A stretch of DNA of 64,000 nt from Mytilus trossulus. Taxonomy: Eukaryota; Mollusca; Bivalvia; Mytilida; Mytilidae. Each line of letters opens with the position of its first letter. Positions within the stretch are counted from its first letter, which is position 1. Under the pieces are notes generated by a model. That model was given only the letters and a program-made list of their open reading frames with translations. It did not search any database and was not told the DNA's origin. Positions 37,701 through 52,700 of the stretch are shown piece after piece. Both the position numbers and the translations under genes were made by a program. The stretch lies in the NCBI RefSeq assembly GCF_036588685.1, contig NC_086375.1, positions 52,088,955 through 52,152,954 on the forward strand, read 5' to 3'.

Positions 37701-40700
37701 TGGTTTTCGTTGTTGACGAATATAGTTTCTAGTATTAACAGTGTATAACTTGCATTGTTTTCCCATACACTTTCCATATTCATTTCTCAATATGTATACA
37801 TGAAATATAAAGAAAGGGGATGAAATTACATGATAAAAAATTTGGATGCTGAATCTTTATGTTAAGTTAACTCTTTCCTCCATTGTTTTTTTTGTTTTTT
37901 TGCATTAGTACAGAATTTAGGCTGTTAGTTTTCTCGTTTTCATTGTTTTACATTTGTCATTTTGGGACCTTTCATAGTCTATATATGCTGTATGAGCTTT
38001 GCTCATTGTTGAAACCCATACAGAGAAATATAGTTGTTCATTTTTGTATCATTTGGTTTCTTGTGAAGATTTGTCATTGGCAATTCAATCATACTACATC
38101 TTTATATTATTATATTGAATATTTGTATTACAATAAATAAGATGATTGCATTCTTTTAATAATACCAACTGATTTAGTGAATATTAAATAGCTATATAAT
38201 CAGGTAGAAAAGTCCTGTCTTACATCCCTTCCCACCCCAATACATCTGCCATGTACACAAATATTAGTCCATCAAATTATACTGAACCTAATAATTTTAC
38301 TTACAGATAAAAAGTTACTTTTTCTAAGTTCTGTTACTGTTATTTTCCCTGACCAACTTCTATTTACACAATACAATATTCTGGCTATCACCTGAAACAA
38401 CACAAATATAATGTAAAACATCAATATCACGAATGATACTACATAATTGTTAACTAAAACAATTCCCTATGTCCTCAGTAGTGAGAACAAAACTGTTAAC
38501 CAAAACAATTCCCTATGTCCTTAGTAGTGAGAACAAAACTGTTAACCAAAACAATTCCTTATGTCTTTAGAAGCGAGAACAATGAGTACTAGGGTGTAAA
38601 TTTCATACTGCCATTTCACACATAATGGATAAGTCTTTGCATATATAAAGAACCTTTTATAAACACTATGTCAAAGATTTCAAGAATATTCTTTTGTTGG
38701 GTGTATTTTACATTCAAAGGTGTATACAAAATGTATTTGCTCATAAACTCATAGAAATTATCATATGTGCACCCAACAGGAGCTTCCTTATTCAAGAACA
38801 ATCTGTACAATTCAAACTATATAACTTTAAGCTTTAGTTACCTGTTTTCATGAAATCCTTAAATTTGTTACTTAAGTATTATAGGTTATAACTTACAGTG
38901 TTTACATATCTAGAATGGAACTCAGGAGCTTCTTGTAGAAAGGTTAAACCCGGATGAGATTCTACAATATCCTGAAAATAAAAAAAATAAAAATTACAGA
39001 AAGTTGTCCCACTTCTAAGTAGCTAAGACAGGAAACTGTATTGCATACATGTTATTTAAAGCTTACTCTTTGATTTGGTACCTCTTGATTGTTGACCTCT
39101 CTATTGCAGTTATGGATGTTCATCATTAATGTGATTTTATCTCATTGACTTTATAATTACCTTACATTCTTAAAAGGGATTTTTTTCTCACTTTGAAAAC
39201 AAAGCCATGTTCTAATTCCAATAGACCTTGTGACTATTTCAGAATCTGTGAGACTTGAACTATTGACATCATACACTAAAAAAAATTTCAATGCGTAATC
39301 AGACATTTTCTTTTATGATGTCAAAATTTTACGGGATCCTTAGTGATGTATGGTAATGGTGAATAAATGGTAATAAGGTGTATAGAATGTGGGGTGCACA
39401 TGCTTGAATCAAAGTTATAGATAGCAAAGTCAGTTGTTATTTGAACATGTTAGAGATCAAAATGAACATTTGTGTTGGTGTTGCTATCAGAATGGTTCTA
39501 TTCACACTATAAAATGTAGTACAACTGCAAGGTATAATGTAAGGTAACACTTTTTCTAAGTAGAGCCTATGTGTAGTGGTTAGTGCATTGGACTACTAAC
39601 ACAAAGGTTCCTGGTTTCGATTACCGTCCGATTGAAAATTTTAGGGATTGAATTTTCAGCTCTCCCTTGACACCATTTGCGAGTATGGTCAAGAGGAAAC
39701 AATGATACTCCGTCCAATGGGACAATAAATGGCCGACCCGTGTTAAGAGAGAGCCATATCTCTTGCAAGATAAAGACACCCTTGTAGATTTAAATAAAAG
39801 AGCAGGCTAATGCAGCTACAACATGTACAAGGCAGCACTCGACCCCCAAAGTGGAAAGGGATTAATATAAGTTGTAAAACTTGTTTCCCAATCCACTATA
39901 AATAATAATAAATAAATTTAATCTAAGGTAACACTCTACCTGAACTAAAGGTATTAAATCTGCTTCATCAACATAATCTCTCCCCTGTGGACTATGTACT
40001 GTTAGTAACTTTACAAACCGAGACGCAGCATCGTGACAAACAGAAAATACTCTGAAATTAATAGTACAATAATCAGTTAATCAAAGATATACTCTCAAAT
40101 GAATGCCACTTTTTGTATTTGTAATTCAGCGGTTGTCCTTTGTTGCTGTATATCAAATTTGTTTTTCTATATTTATTTTGTACATAAATCACCCTGTTAA
40201 TTTTCTCATTTAAATTGTTTTTATGTTTTCCATTTAAGGGCCTTTTATAGATGACTATGGGATATGGGTTTTAGTCATTGGTGAAGGCTGTACAGTGACC
40301 TATAGTTGATCATTTTGTGTCATTTGATCTCTTTGGAGAGTGGTCTCATTGGCAATCATACCACATCTCATTTCTATATTTAAGAACATTGAGTGAGCAA
40401 ACTGACATACTCCTTGCTCCCAGCTGAAAAGGTGAAATAATTAGAGTTATCTGATGATATAACTTTTGTATATTTATGGTATGTTTTATTCTCTGTCATG
40501 AGGTTCACTCTTTCTTTTTTCTGACCATGCATCCTAGTATGGATGCAATGGCGCCATTATTTGATAACATTTCAGAGTTTAGACAAGATATTCTAACTTC
40601 TAAGGATGATTCACTCTATAAATGGATGAAAGGAAAGTGAGACCACTTTTTCACCCCAAAATATAGCAGTATTAAAAATTATTAAAATGTTAACATTTAT

Positions 40701-43700
40701 TGAAAAGTTGAATGCTCCTGCTACATAAATATTGGCTGTTTTTGACAATACCATGCACATATATCGGGTACTAGCATCATTAAGTCAAGCTAAATTACTG
40801 AAATCTTCACAATTTTAGCATCATTGTAAAATTTAAGACTGTTTCCATCTTATATGAAAGTGGCCGCATTTGTGTTCATTCTTAATATTGAAATGTAAGT
40901 AGTATTTGATGATAAAACATAAGATATATAAAGGCTGAAGATGAACAGGGATGCTGCCGCTTTCATTTTTGACAAAAAACATCTGAAAAGTGACATTTTT
41001 GGTATGTTTGATAGATTTTTCATATTTAAGCTTAAATCGGAGCATTTTTAATGAGTAAATCAGTTAATATCTTACACATAATGTAATTGAATCAACTGAA
41101 ATAGACACATAAGTGATTAAAAAGTGTCCAAAATCTTTCATCAGGCAAACCTGAAATTTGAGGCCAAAGTCAGCCCTTACCAGACATAATCCTTTGTTCA
41201 GTAGTTTTTTGGGAGAAGATATTTGAAGAAGTTTACAACAACAGCAAAGATGGATGCCAAGTGACGACAATAGCTCATGCTGCCTTATAGCTAAATTAGC
41301 TAATAAAGAAGTATTGTTTTAGGGCATTGTTTTTATGAATGATTGTTTAAGGTTTTTTTGTATCAAGTGCAAATAATTTTGTGCCACATATTTTTTAAGT
41401 ACAGTATTGCAGGTTATTTCCAAGGGATGTAAATTTTAGCTTATTTTCACGGATAAAACAAAATCGGCAAGTTAAAAGTGTACAATGCAAAGGTATTGAT
41501 AAAAGTTTAGAGTCTGCCAAATAATAACCACCAAAATATTTTGTATACCTTATTCAATGAAAAGGGTGAAATTTTACACCTGTGGAAAAAACTCGCTTTA
41601 CCGTATCTCTGTACAACACTTACTTTCTCCACATGGCAGCAAACATTTGGAAAGTAACGTAACCATTTTTGTTCCCTCCTGACGCTGTATATAACAAACT
41701 CTTCCAGTACAGAGGTAGATTAATGACCTATTATAGAGAAATAAGGTACTTTGTATATAACAGTAAAAATATAATAACAAAATATGAAAAGATATCACAT
41801 ATGCTAATTCACCTTTGTGAGTTGTAAATATCTTATTGCAGTGGAAAACTTATATGTAATGTTTGTGGCTGCAAGAGAGTTGTTGCTAAAGTCAGTTTTT
41901 ATTAGGTATCGGTTATTTTTTTAAGTACTGTTTGTAAAAAGTCGGACCAGATAAATTGGGTCACATCATTATACAATACATGTATATTCCATTAAGGTGG
42001 TACCTAACACTACAGGGAGATAACTCTGTAAAATCAGCTAAACGTCTTAATTAAGCTTCTCAATGATCAAAATTAGTGTTTGTCAAACTGCTATGTAACC
42101 AGTGTAATTTTTCTGATAAATTGGTAGGTTCAGTTTTTTTGAAATTTTTATATTTTTGTCAAAGGGTCAAAAGTGAATATTTTGTCAAAATTTTATGAAA
42201 TTCAAACAAGCCAGTTAAATTTTAGCCAAGGTGTTGGGTACCACCTTAAAAACAACTAAAGAACCAGATCTCTCTCATTAATATTAATACTGAGAACTTT
42301 AACTGTGGGAAAATCTTGACCTTTTTCATTTCCTTTTTTCGTTATCATAATAATCATACCCTTTTCATAACATAAAAAAGTCTGCAATAATTATTTACCT
42401 TTTATCCAATTTTCTAAACCACATCATTCATTTACAAAGTTATTATTTCAAAACATTTTATGATGATAATTTTTTTTCTGTATACATCTGGATTTATCAT
42501 AAAGCACAGAGATAACCAGCTTGGATAAAACCGACAGCATGAATAACGGCACATAATCATCTTTAGAAGATCTGACACACTTTTAATTAATTTCTTTTAT
42601 GTTCTGCCAAATTTTTGACATTTCACTAATTTGAGGTTACTGGATTGTAAGTCTGTTCTCAGAGCACTCAAGTTGTGTCAGCAAAAACAATAATGAGCTT
42701 ATAAATGAAATCTTATAGCATTTTCTTTTCCAAATCTATTTATACAATTTCATACATTTTCAATCTACAATTTAAAATGAAACAAAATAGATTTTCTTGA
42801 ATCTGTTATCATGTTTTTTTTAACTCATTAGTTAACATAACATAGGAGAGGCATGCTGTCAAAAATACAATGTAGTATTAAAATTAATATTAATAATTTG
42901 TATTTTAAAAAAAAATGTATCGTTTAATGTCTATCAATTTGTCATGAATATATATATGCCTGTCTCGGCGTTTTGCATTTGCGCCCAATCTGCACTTCAT
43001 TTGCACCGATTTTTTCTTTCATTTGCGCTGATTTTTTTACAGGTAAATTACAGGTAAAAAGATATAAGAAGATGTGATATGAGTGCCAATGAGAGAACTC
43101 TCCATCCAAGTCATGTTATTTTTCATTTAACATTATAGACCTCTTCCATTAGCCACTTGTACAAATTTATGAATTGTCAATCATAACATGTATATAACTG
43201 TTGTCCCCTGATCACAGTGGGGAGGTGGAAGAAGGCCTTCAAGATACATCTCCAGACATTTTCCCTGACCGTAACCGTAGTTCTTTAGCCTCTGTCTTTC
43301 GGACATCTGCCACATATTTATGCTCGATCTGTGTTTTGACAATAAAATCCTTGGTGACTCTGGCTTTACACAGTTTTATAGTACATTAGTAAGCTATGTT
43401 GTTATATTTCAGGACACTTATCTTCTGATATGTATGGCCCTTGATGATTAATGAATTGTCTCCTCGGCTCGTTCCAGTGTGCAATATGTCTATCATGTTA
43501 CAATGAAGTTTCAGAAAAGTATGAATCAAAATTATCTTAAACATAAATGAAAAACATTTAGAACCAAATTTTACCAATGGTATAGTACATGTACAAGTAT
43601 TAATTTACCTGTAAATCTAATTAGGAGCAAATAAAAAATCGGCGTAAATGAAAGAATGAAAATTTTCAAAATTGGCGCAAATGTCATACGCCCGCCTGTC

Positions 43701-46700
43701 TGTCTGTTTGTTTGTTTGTTTTGTTTTGGTGTGTATTGGTTTGTTTATTTAGTAACAATCCTATTGTTTGGATTTTAAACAAATAAAATTCTTATTCTTA
43801 TTATATCATAACGCATTGCATTTTTAATGGTTTTTTTTGGTTTTGGTGAACCATGTTGATAATAATCCTTTAATATGACACCACATGTAATTTAGTGAAG
43901 TAAAGATTGGTTTCCGGATATAACTTGGTGACTCCCCCTCCCCCCCCTCCCTCACACACATGAATTTTTTTGGGGTCTGAAGATTTATTATGGGGTTCAT
44001 GACGTCACATCTACTTTTAGTGGTGATATCAAAATCCCCAGTTTAAGAAGTCTAAGATTCAGATACAATATATTTATCTCTATTCTACAGCAAAATAAAC
44101 AAATCAGTCCATTTTGATATATTTTCATAGTAAAATTTCATAAACAAAAAAAATCTGTGAAATGATGTTACTGTCTTGGCATGCAATGAAACAAGGTGAC
44201 GTCACAAAAATGTTACCGTAACAAAATATCAAATGTAAATGCCAGGGATTTTGAAGCTTCTTGTAAGCCTCGTAACAAATAAAATTACATTGGAAGAAAA
44301 TATCTAAGTAAAAAAATGTGATTAAAAAAAAATAATCCTTGAATTATATATTTTATTACTTATATTATCAAAATCGGGTAAAATGGAACAGCCAAAACAG
44401 TATCGTATGTATAGGGCATTCAAGGTTAAAAAATTACAGAATTTGTCCTATTAGAATGGAAATAATTCATGGTAACGGTAGATTTGTTTTCTTTTAACCT
44501 GGGTTGGGTTCATGTTACAATGAAGTTTCAGAAAAATATGAATCAAAATTATCTTAAACATAAATGAAAAACATTTAGAACCAAATTTTACCAATGGTAT
44601 AGTACATGTACAAGTATTAATTTACCTGTAAATCTAATTAGGAGCAAATAAAAAATCGGCGTAAATGAAAGAATGAAAATTTTCAAAATTGGCGCAAATG
44701 TCATACGCCCGCCTGTCTGTCTGTTTGTTTGTTTGTTTTGTTTTGGTGTGTATTGGTTTGTTTATTTAGTAACAATCCTATTGTTTGGATTTTAAACAAA
44801 TAAAATTCTTATTCTTATTATATCATAACGCATTGCATTTTTAATGGTTTTTTTTGGTTTTGGTGAACCATGTTGATAATAATCCTTTAATATGACACCA
44901 CATGTAATTTAGTGAAGTAAAGATTGGTTTCCGGATATAACTTGGTGACTCCCCCTCCCCCCCCTCCCTCACACACATGAATTTTTTTGGGGTCTGAAGA
45001 TTTATTATGGGGTTCATGACGTCACATCTACTTTTAGTGGTGATATCATAAATTAAGGTTTTTACTGTTAATTTTTATTCCAATTTTGGCATGAAAAGTC
45101 CTGTGTGCGTTAAATTCATTATATGATTAACTCCCACTACAGATTCATAGAGGTTTAGTAAAATAAAGCAGGGTTTGACCACATCCCCTATGGAATTTAC
45201 TAACCCTCCCTTTCTGACAGTGTGTTGATCTAGTACAAAGAAGTTCTATTATTGATTATATAACTGCATACCAAATACCATTGACTTATCATAAGTGGTT
45301 TTCTTAAGACTGACCTTACCTGTAACAAGCTTTTAACCTGTAAACAACTCAAAAGTTTCAAAAGTCAAAGACCATAATCAAAGAGGCTGAGCCAAATAAT
45401 CTCCATGGAAATGAGACACTTGCATGAATATTCATCTTCCTACCAATCCTAAAACTGAATAACTTGAAACTAAGAAAAGTTTCAAGTCAAAAGACATTAC
45501 TGAAGAAGCAGTACCTATTTATATCTATGGAAATAAGATGTACCAATACTTATACACCTATTTACCAAATAGCTTTGACCTAACACTAGTTAGTTCCCCT
45601 AAAACTAACCTTAAATTTTTACCACCATCCACACCACCACAAGAAACATCATGGCTAAGTCTAGGTTGTTTATTTTACAAAGTCTAGAGAATTGTAAGCC
45701 AACACTAACTTTAACTATCTCATTTTCACCAAAGCAGCTAAAGCCATAAAGTAAAGTTTGAAAGTGGTTTAGTACTTTAGACTGGTGTAAGATATCTGCA
45801 ATTTTATGACATGTTTCAATAATAAAATTCAGTCTAAAATCAACCTTTCCTTATAGTTAACATTAATCAAGGTTTTAAGTGTACATTTTATAAAATCCTT
45901 TTAAACTTTTAATGTACTATTTTTGCATGTTATGCAGGGGTTTTGATTTTTGTATAACAGCCTAAATAAAAGTGAATATGATATAGTTACTGTTTATGTT
46001 CTGTTAAATCTATTTGATTACTGAGATTCTTGATATAATTTATAAATGGTCCACTTCCAACACAGAGATATTTCAATGCTATGGTATATAACAACTGTTA
46101 AAGCATAGCTATTTTTGCTGATTTAAATCATTTAAAATATGTAATCAGGGTGTCATATCTGACCATGAGTTTATAGGCAGTTCATATTTCAAATTAAAAA
46201 TATTGTAAAACATAGATAGATTCTGAGATTATTATGTCAAACCAAATCATTCTTTGGAGCAGGTTATAAATTCCTAATTACCACTCTGTTTAAATATCAT
46301 GCTTCTCTAAATAAGGTCATTTAATCTGTAAAAATTCAAGATAGAAAACTGCAATATTGCTTACAATGTCATTTTTTTTATAAGGAACATGAATGTGGAT
46401 TCTGAATTTTATTTGTAAACTTTACCTGAAAAGCATTTCTAGTGAATGCTTTCTCGCTACACAATGTTTTAAAAACAAATAATTAACATAAAAAGCTGCC
46501 AATTCTTAAATTTACCACAAAAAGCTATTTTATCTTATGTTTTAAAAGTTAAAAGAAGAAAACACAGAAAAAATATAATCTCATACTTTCCTTTACTTTC
46601 AGCAGAATTGTTCTTAATGACAAGAAAAGTACTTTCAAATTTTCCCAGACGGACCAATTATTACTAAGGAACTCACAAAAATTTGTAGAACCAGAAATGA

Positions 46701-49700
46701 TCAAAAGCATCTTCAGAACTAAACAAATGTGTGTAAATCGAACAGAAATAATCTGACAAACTAAAGATCTGCCAAATTATTGTTCTTTTAGTGTCAGGGA
46801 AATTGTAGAATTCTGAGGTTACACTCATGAAGGTCCTGTTATTAACACTTACTTAATTATGTCTATTTCATGTGTAATTGATAACTCACTTCTTTCTGAT
46901 TACGCTATATCTACATACTTATATAATTGATGATATAAACATTGAGATCACGCCCAAAACAGAACTGTTAACTCAATCTGATCATAACTATTTTAAGGCT
47001 GTACTCAAGGACCACTTAATTATAGCCAGTCAATTTATAAACAGCATGTTATTGGGATCGATATATCAAAATTACATGTTTCTTCTACAGAATGTGGAAT
47101 TATTTCAAAGAAAAATGTAAGGAAACTTGACAAATTCTTACAACCGCTCTGTCATCACTTAGCTTAGTACGAGAATAAGCTGTATTTATAATGATATATA
47201 TTCCCTATTTCCGTCTACAAGAATTAGCAACGATACAAACCTTAGTAATTGGTCCAAAATTATGCAGTAAGGCTTTACCACCTTCCAATTTAGAGAATTC
47301 TTTTGACACTTTGTCCAATATTTTTTCAGTCTCTTCCTTGTTGATTGGTTTGCCGTATGGATAATAAAACTTAGGAAGATTGACATTTTGTAAAGTTTTG
47401 CCAGCATCATGTCGTTTTGTGTCTTTAGATGTATCTGTGACTGTCACTGTTGTGATTGTAGATGTTGCTGTAGTCAAAGAGGGAGATAACTCCTTATTTT
47501 CCTTGTCTCTCTCCTTTATTAATTCATTGTCTTTCTTTATGATTTCTTTCACATCTTTTCCAGTTTGAACAGTAAGATTAGTCTGAAAATGAAAGTAAAT
47601 AAAAATATGTATTTCAGATAAGATTATAAACACTATGCACATTTTAGACCGAAAATCAGAGCATTTTTGTTCGCTGGTTTTTGAAAGAATAATATCTAAG
47701 TAATGTTTTCATCTTTACCCATGTTTTGAAATGTAAATGCATCATTTTTACATGGTTTAGTGTTGTCATGGGGTAACAGGTTAATTATGAATTTAAGTAT
47801 GGATTTCAGCTTGAAGAAGAATAACTAAATGAATACTCGTGGATTTACCAAGCAATAATAGAGTACTATTTTATAATTTTGTACAGAAGAAAGTTACAGG
47901 TATGCATGGCTGAATTAAGCAGATACACAATCAACTAGCAATTGCTGTATTACCTTAATAAAATTGAGAATGGAAATGGGGAATGTGTCAAAGAGACAAC
48001 AACCCGACCAAATAAATAAAACAGCAGCAGAAGGTCACCAACAGGTCTTCTATGAAGCGAGAAATTCCCACACCCAGAGGCGTCCTTCAGCTGGCCCCTA
48101 AACAAATATATACTAGTTCAGTGATAATGAACACCATACTTATTTCCAAATTGTACACAAGAAACTAAAACTAAAATAATACAAGACTAACAAAGGCCAG
48201 AGGCTCCTGACTTGGGACAGGCGTAAAAATACGGCGGGGTTAAACATGTTTGTGAGATCTCAACCCTCCCCCTATACCTCTAACCAATGTAGAAAAGTAA
48301 ACGCATAACAATACACACATTAAAATTCAGTTCAAGAGAAGTCCGAGTCTGATGTCAGAAGATATAACCAAAGAAAATAAACAAAATGACAATAATACAT
48401 AAATAACAACAGACTACTAGCGGTTAACTGACATGCCAGCTCCAGACTTCAATTAAACTGACTGAAAGATTATGATTTCATCATATGAACATCAGGCACA
48501 ATCCTTCCCGTTGGGGGTTTAGTATCATACCATCATAACATATATGAGAAGAACATAACCCGTGTCATGCCAACAACTGTTTTTAGAATAAATGTGTTGA
48601 GTTCCAACGCAAAGACCTTATCAGAGACTCAATATTAACGCCAAAATATGCAATCTTTAATGACTTGACAACAGTATCGTAATTATATCCCTTCTTAATA
48701 AGTCTATTCAAAGGTTTTGTAAGTTTCTGAGGTGAATACTGACACCTTTGTGCTTTATAAAGAATATTTCCATAAAAAATTGGATGTGAAATATCTGAAC
48801 GTATATAAGAAGTCTGCATGTTGAGCTATATTTACAAATGATGTCTTTATACAGATGATAAAATTTAGTAAATGTTTGACTAGTTTGTGATATCGAAAAC
48901 CCTGGTGTAATAATTTTTCAGTAATACATAAATTTCTCTTGTTAAAATCTAAAACATTGTTACATACACGAGTGAATCGTACAAGTTAAAATATATAAAC
49001 ACCGTAAGATGGTGACAAGGGAACATCACCATCTAAAAACGGATAATTTACGATGGGAAATGAAAAAATCATCCCTTTTATCATAAATTTTAGCATTCAG
49101 CTTTCCGTTAGTGATATAGATATCAAGATCAAGGAAAGGGCAGTGGTCATTGTTAGTATAAGCTTTATTTAAAGTCAGTTCAGCCGGATAAATTTCATTA
49201 ATATACATACTGAAGTCGTCATTATTGAGAGCCAAAATATCATCCAAATATCTAAAAGTATTGTTAAATTTGTTTATCAGATGTTGTTTTGATGGTACAT
49301 CTTTGCTTATTTTTGTCATAAATTGTAACTCATAACAATACAAAAAGAGGTTCGCAATAAGTGGTGCACAGTTAGTCCTCATTGGAATTTAGATAATCTG
49401 ACGATATACGGAATCCCCAAAGCGAACAAAAATGTTATGTAGTAAAAATTCAAGGGCATATATAGTATCAAAGCATGTCCAATTAACATAGTTTTTTTTG
49501 TTTTTAAATCTGTATAAATGGTTTCTTTGTACAGAACAGACAGCATAAATATTAGTGTTATGTATGTCATTAGAACACTTTGCATTATTAGTTGTCAATT
49601 TCAATATAAGATTTTAACTCTAAAAAACACACCTCTTCGATGTTACTTTTAAACTTATTTAACTACTCACTGTAAAAGTTTCGAGGAACAGAACTTTATT

Positions 49701-52700
49701 GATCATAATGGTGAGTGTCCATAATGACCAAGTATATTACAATGAGTGAGAACAGATACCAATCAGTTGGCTCTGTCTTAGAAAAATCCAAATGGTTCCT
49801 CAAAGTAATTCTGGCAATAGTTTGGAAAAATCATAAACAAACCAAGGAAACCATTATTTATCTAAAATATAAACTCCAGGTGCCAAATTGAAATATATGT
49901 ATGAAATGATGGCTATCATCTTCAAAATAATAAATGTAAAAAAAATATTGTATAAGACAAACTGGATTCAGTGATTAGATTGCTGTTCATTTTCAAATAA
50001 ACATGTTTTTCAGCAGGTCTATAAATGTCAGAAAACTATTACAAAACATAATGATCATTAAAAAGCTACAAAATTGTTAATATCAGGGATTAGGTAGAGA
50101 TCATTATTCTGATGGTTTCCAGATATTAATGATTCCTACCTTGGATTATCGCCAACATAGAACACTTCCAAATTTTATATGACATTAAAAATGTAGGTCT
50201 ACAGCCCCGAAGGTTCTACAGTTTTAGTGGAAGCAAGGTTATCTTTTGTATGCCAGATTATAGAATTTATCCTTGACCAAATAATACACAACTATCAAAA
50301 TTACCAAATGTATGAATCACAACCAACAGAAATATAGTGCTATAGTGTTGGACGATTTTAAGAATTATGCTATTAAGTATTACTCATAATCAACTCTATA
50401 TCAGAGAATAAACAGTTCAAAAGTTTGATAAAATATTTATCATTGGCTTTGAACTAGCTTTGCAGTAACTGTTACATGACAGGTGTCACATGTGGAACAG
50501 GATCTGCTTGCCCAAATGGCACTGTCAGTTTATTTCATTCTATGAGTTTGAATGTCCCTCTGATATCTTTAGCCCCTCTTTTACACCACTTTCATTGTCT
50601 AGGGGAGGATTGAATTATTTACATTCAGTGGATATCATTGATTGTTTGTTTATCATTGTTTTTAAATTTTTGTTGGTTGTATCATATATATCTATTTCTA
50701 GATAAATGTTTTAGCATATATCATGCTGTTGTTTTCTTGTTTGAATTGTTTGTATTTTGTCATATCAGTGCCTTTTATAACTGCCTATACACCTAAGGTT
50801 TTGCTCATTGTTGAAAGCTATGCAGTGACATAGTTCATTTGATTCCTGTTGGATAGTTGTCTTGTTGGCAATCATACCAAATTTCTTTATTTTGATATTA
50901 TCTGTGAATAATCAACTATGCTTCACATTCTTTCATTAATTAGTTAATTTATATACTATAAGAATTTGAGAGTAAGAATAGCCAAGATAAACATCAAACA
51001 AGAGGTTTTGTGGGAGTAACAGATTATTACAAGACAGTGGCTTCTTGTTAAGTTTGATTCAATTTGTCAGTGTTATTCCACTTGCTGTTGTGCATGTGTT
51101 GGAAAGTTGTTTTCATGCCCCATTTATGGGCATTATGTTTTGTGGTCTGTGCGTCCTTCTGTTCGTCCTACTTCAGGTTAAAGTTTTTGATGGAGGTAGT
51201 TTTTGATGAAGTTGAAGTCCATATAATTTGAAACTAAGTAAAATATTCCCTATGAGGCCATAATAAATAATAGGATTGTTTGCCCAAACGCCACCTACCC
51301 AGAAAGCTGCCTACTCAAATTCTTTTATTGTCCTGAGTTGAAGGTTTTTTTTAATCAAATAGACATGAAGACTAATATACATCTGATACTTCAATTTCTT
51401 TTTTTGAAAAAAAAAAAGAAAATGCCTACCTACCTACCCACTGTCTCAACCTTTTGGTAGGGTTTGGGCAGACCAAAATATTTTTAAGGGCATCTGTGTA
51501 CTTGGGACAAATTCTTGTTTTAGTCATGTATCAGTTAAAAAAAACATCACAAATAATCACAAATTCTATCTAAAAAGTGTAAATTCCCCAAAAAACTGAA
51601 TATAACATATATTCATTGCAAGTCCAAATAAAAGGACAATATTTTATGTCTTAAAATTTCTTAAACTTGAGTCATTAGATCATTTTTCAAAATGATTTTC
51701 AAACTGTAACAAAATAATGAAAATATTTACATAAACACAATATAAAGGAAATGCAACAATCAGAGATAAAACACACATACAAAGATGTATAACCTTTGTC
51801 CTACAATAGCATTAAATCTACTTAAACCACAAAAATTTAAATGCCTCTAAAAAGTGTCAATATGTAAAATAAATGCAAAATGTTTGAAAAATGTGATTTA
51901 GAAAAATAAATACATTAAAACTGTCATTTTCTAAAGAAATTGACATGATATTATTATATAATAGTTTGTTTGAAGTGTACCACACACCTTGATCAAACAG
52001 AAGTCCCTCATTAACTGAGGATCTAAAGGTGTATCTGGGGTTTACTAACTTCAATGACCAGTCTACCTTGATCAAACAGACTAGTCTCTCATTAACTGAG
52101 GATCAAAAGGTGCATCATTACAACTTATATGGCCAGTCTTTTAACTCTCACTAGAAGATAGTGGAATGTTTTCCTAAACTTGCTTTGTAATAATTAATGA
52201 TTTTTTTTTTAAAGACTGCGAAAACAGTCAGCATAGCACTCAATTGTGGTGTGGTTAGAGCAGTGTTTTAACTTCATCGAATAGAAAATAACACTTGAGT
52301 TTTAGTTTTCTGGATTAACCTACTTTAGGAACAAGCAAACCATCATGTTGCATTTCTATATTTAACAAAGGGGAGTATATCTGAGTCTAAGAACAAAAAA
52401 TTTCTGCAACAGATAGCAAGTTAAACTTTGATAACCTAGAAAACAAACTTTTGAGTTTCTAATCAGTTTTCAATAAAAAATAAACTGCATATTGTTTTCT
52501 ATAAATACTAAACAATTTTCATCAATAAAATACAATACATTCCTAATTTTATGTTGAAGTCTGTCAAAGCTATAATCATTTACAGTATTAGTTTTTATTT
52601 GACAGTGATAGTCTATAAATTTTCTCTAAGTATGACAAATAATTCATCATTCAAACTTTAAAGAAAACTTATTTCTCTAGCATATTCCATGATCATAATT

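Noticed and set aside
38449..38581. CRISPR-like array
   Set aside because: Directly abutting 46-bp repeats without variable spacers in a eukaryotic intron; a minisatellite.
39571..39632. Functional tRNA gene
   Set aside because: Promoter boxes are present, but I could not fold a proper anticodon stem, and it continues into a SINE body.
39580..39768. Minus-strand frame of 62 codons
   Set aside because: Lies wholly inside the tRNA-derived SINE.
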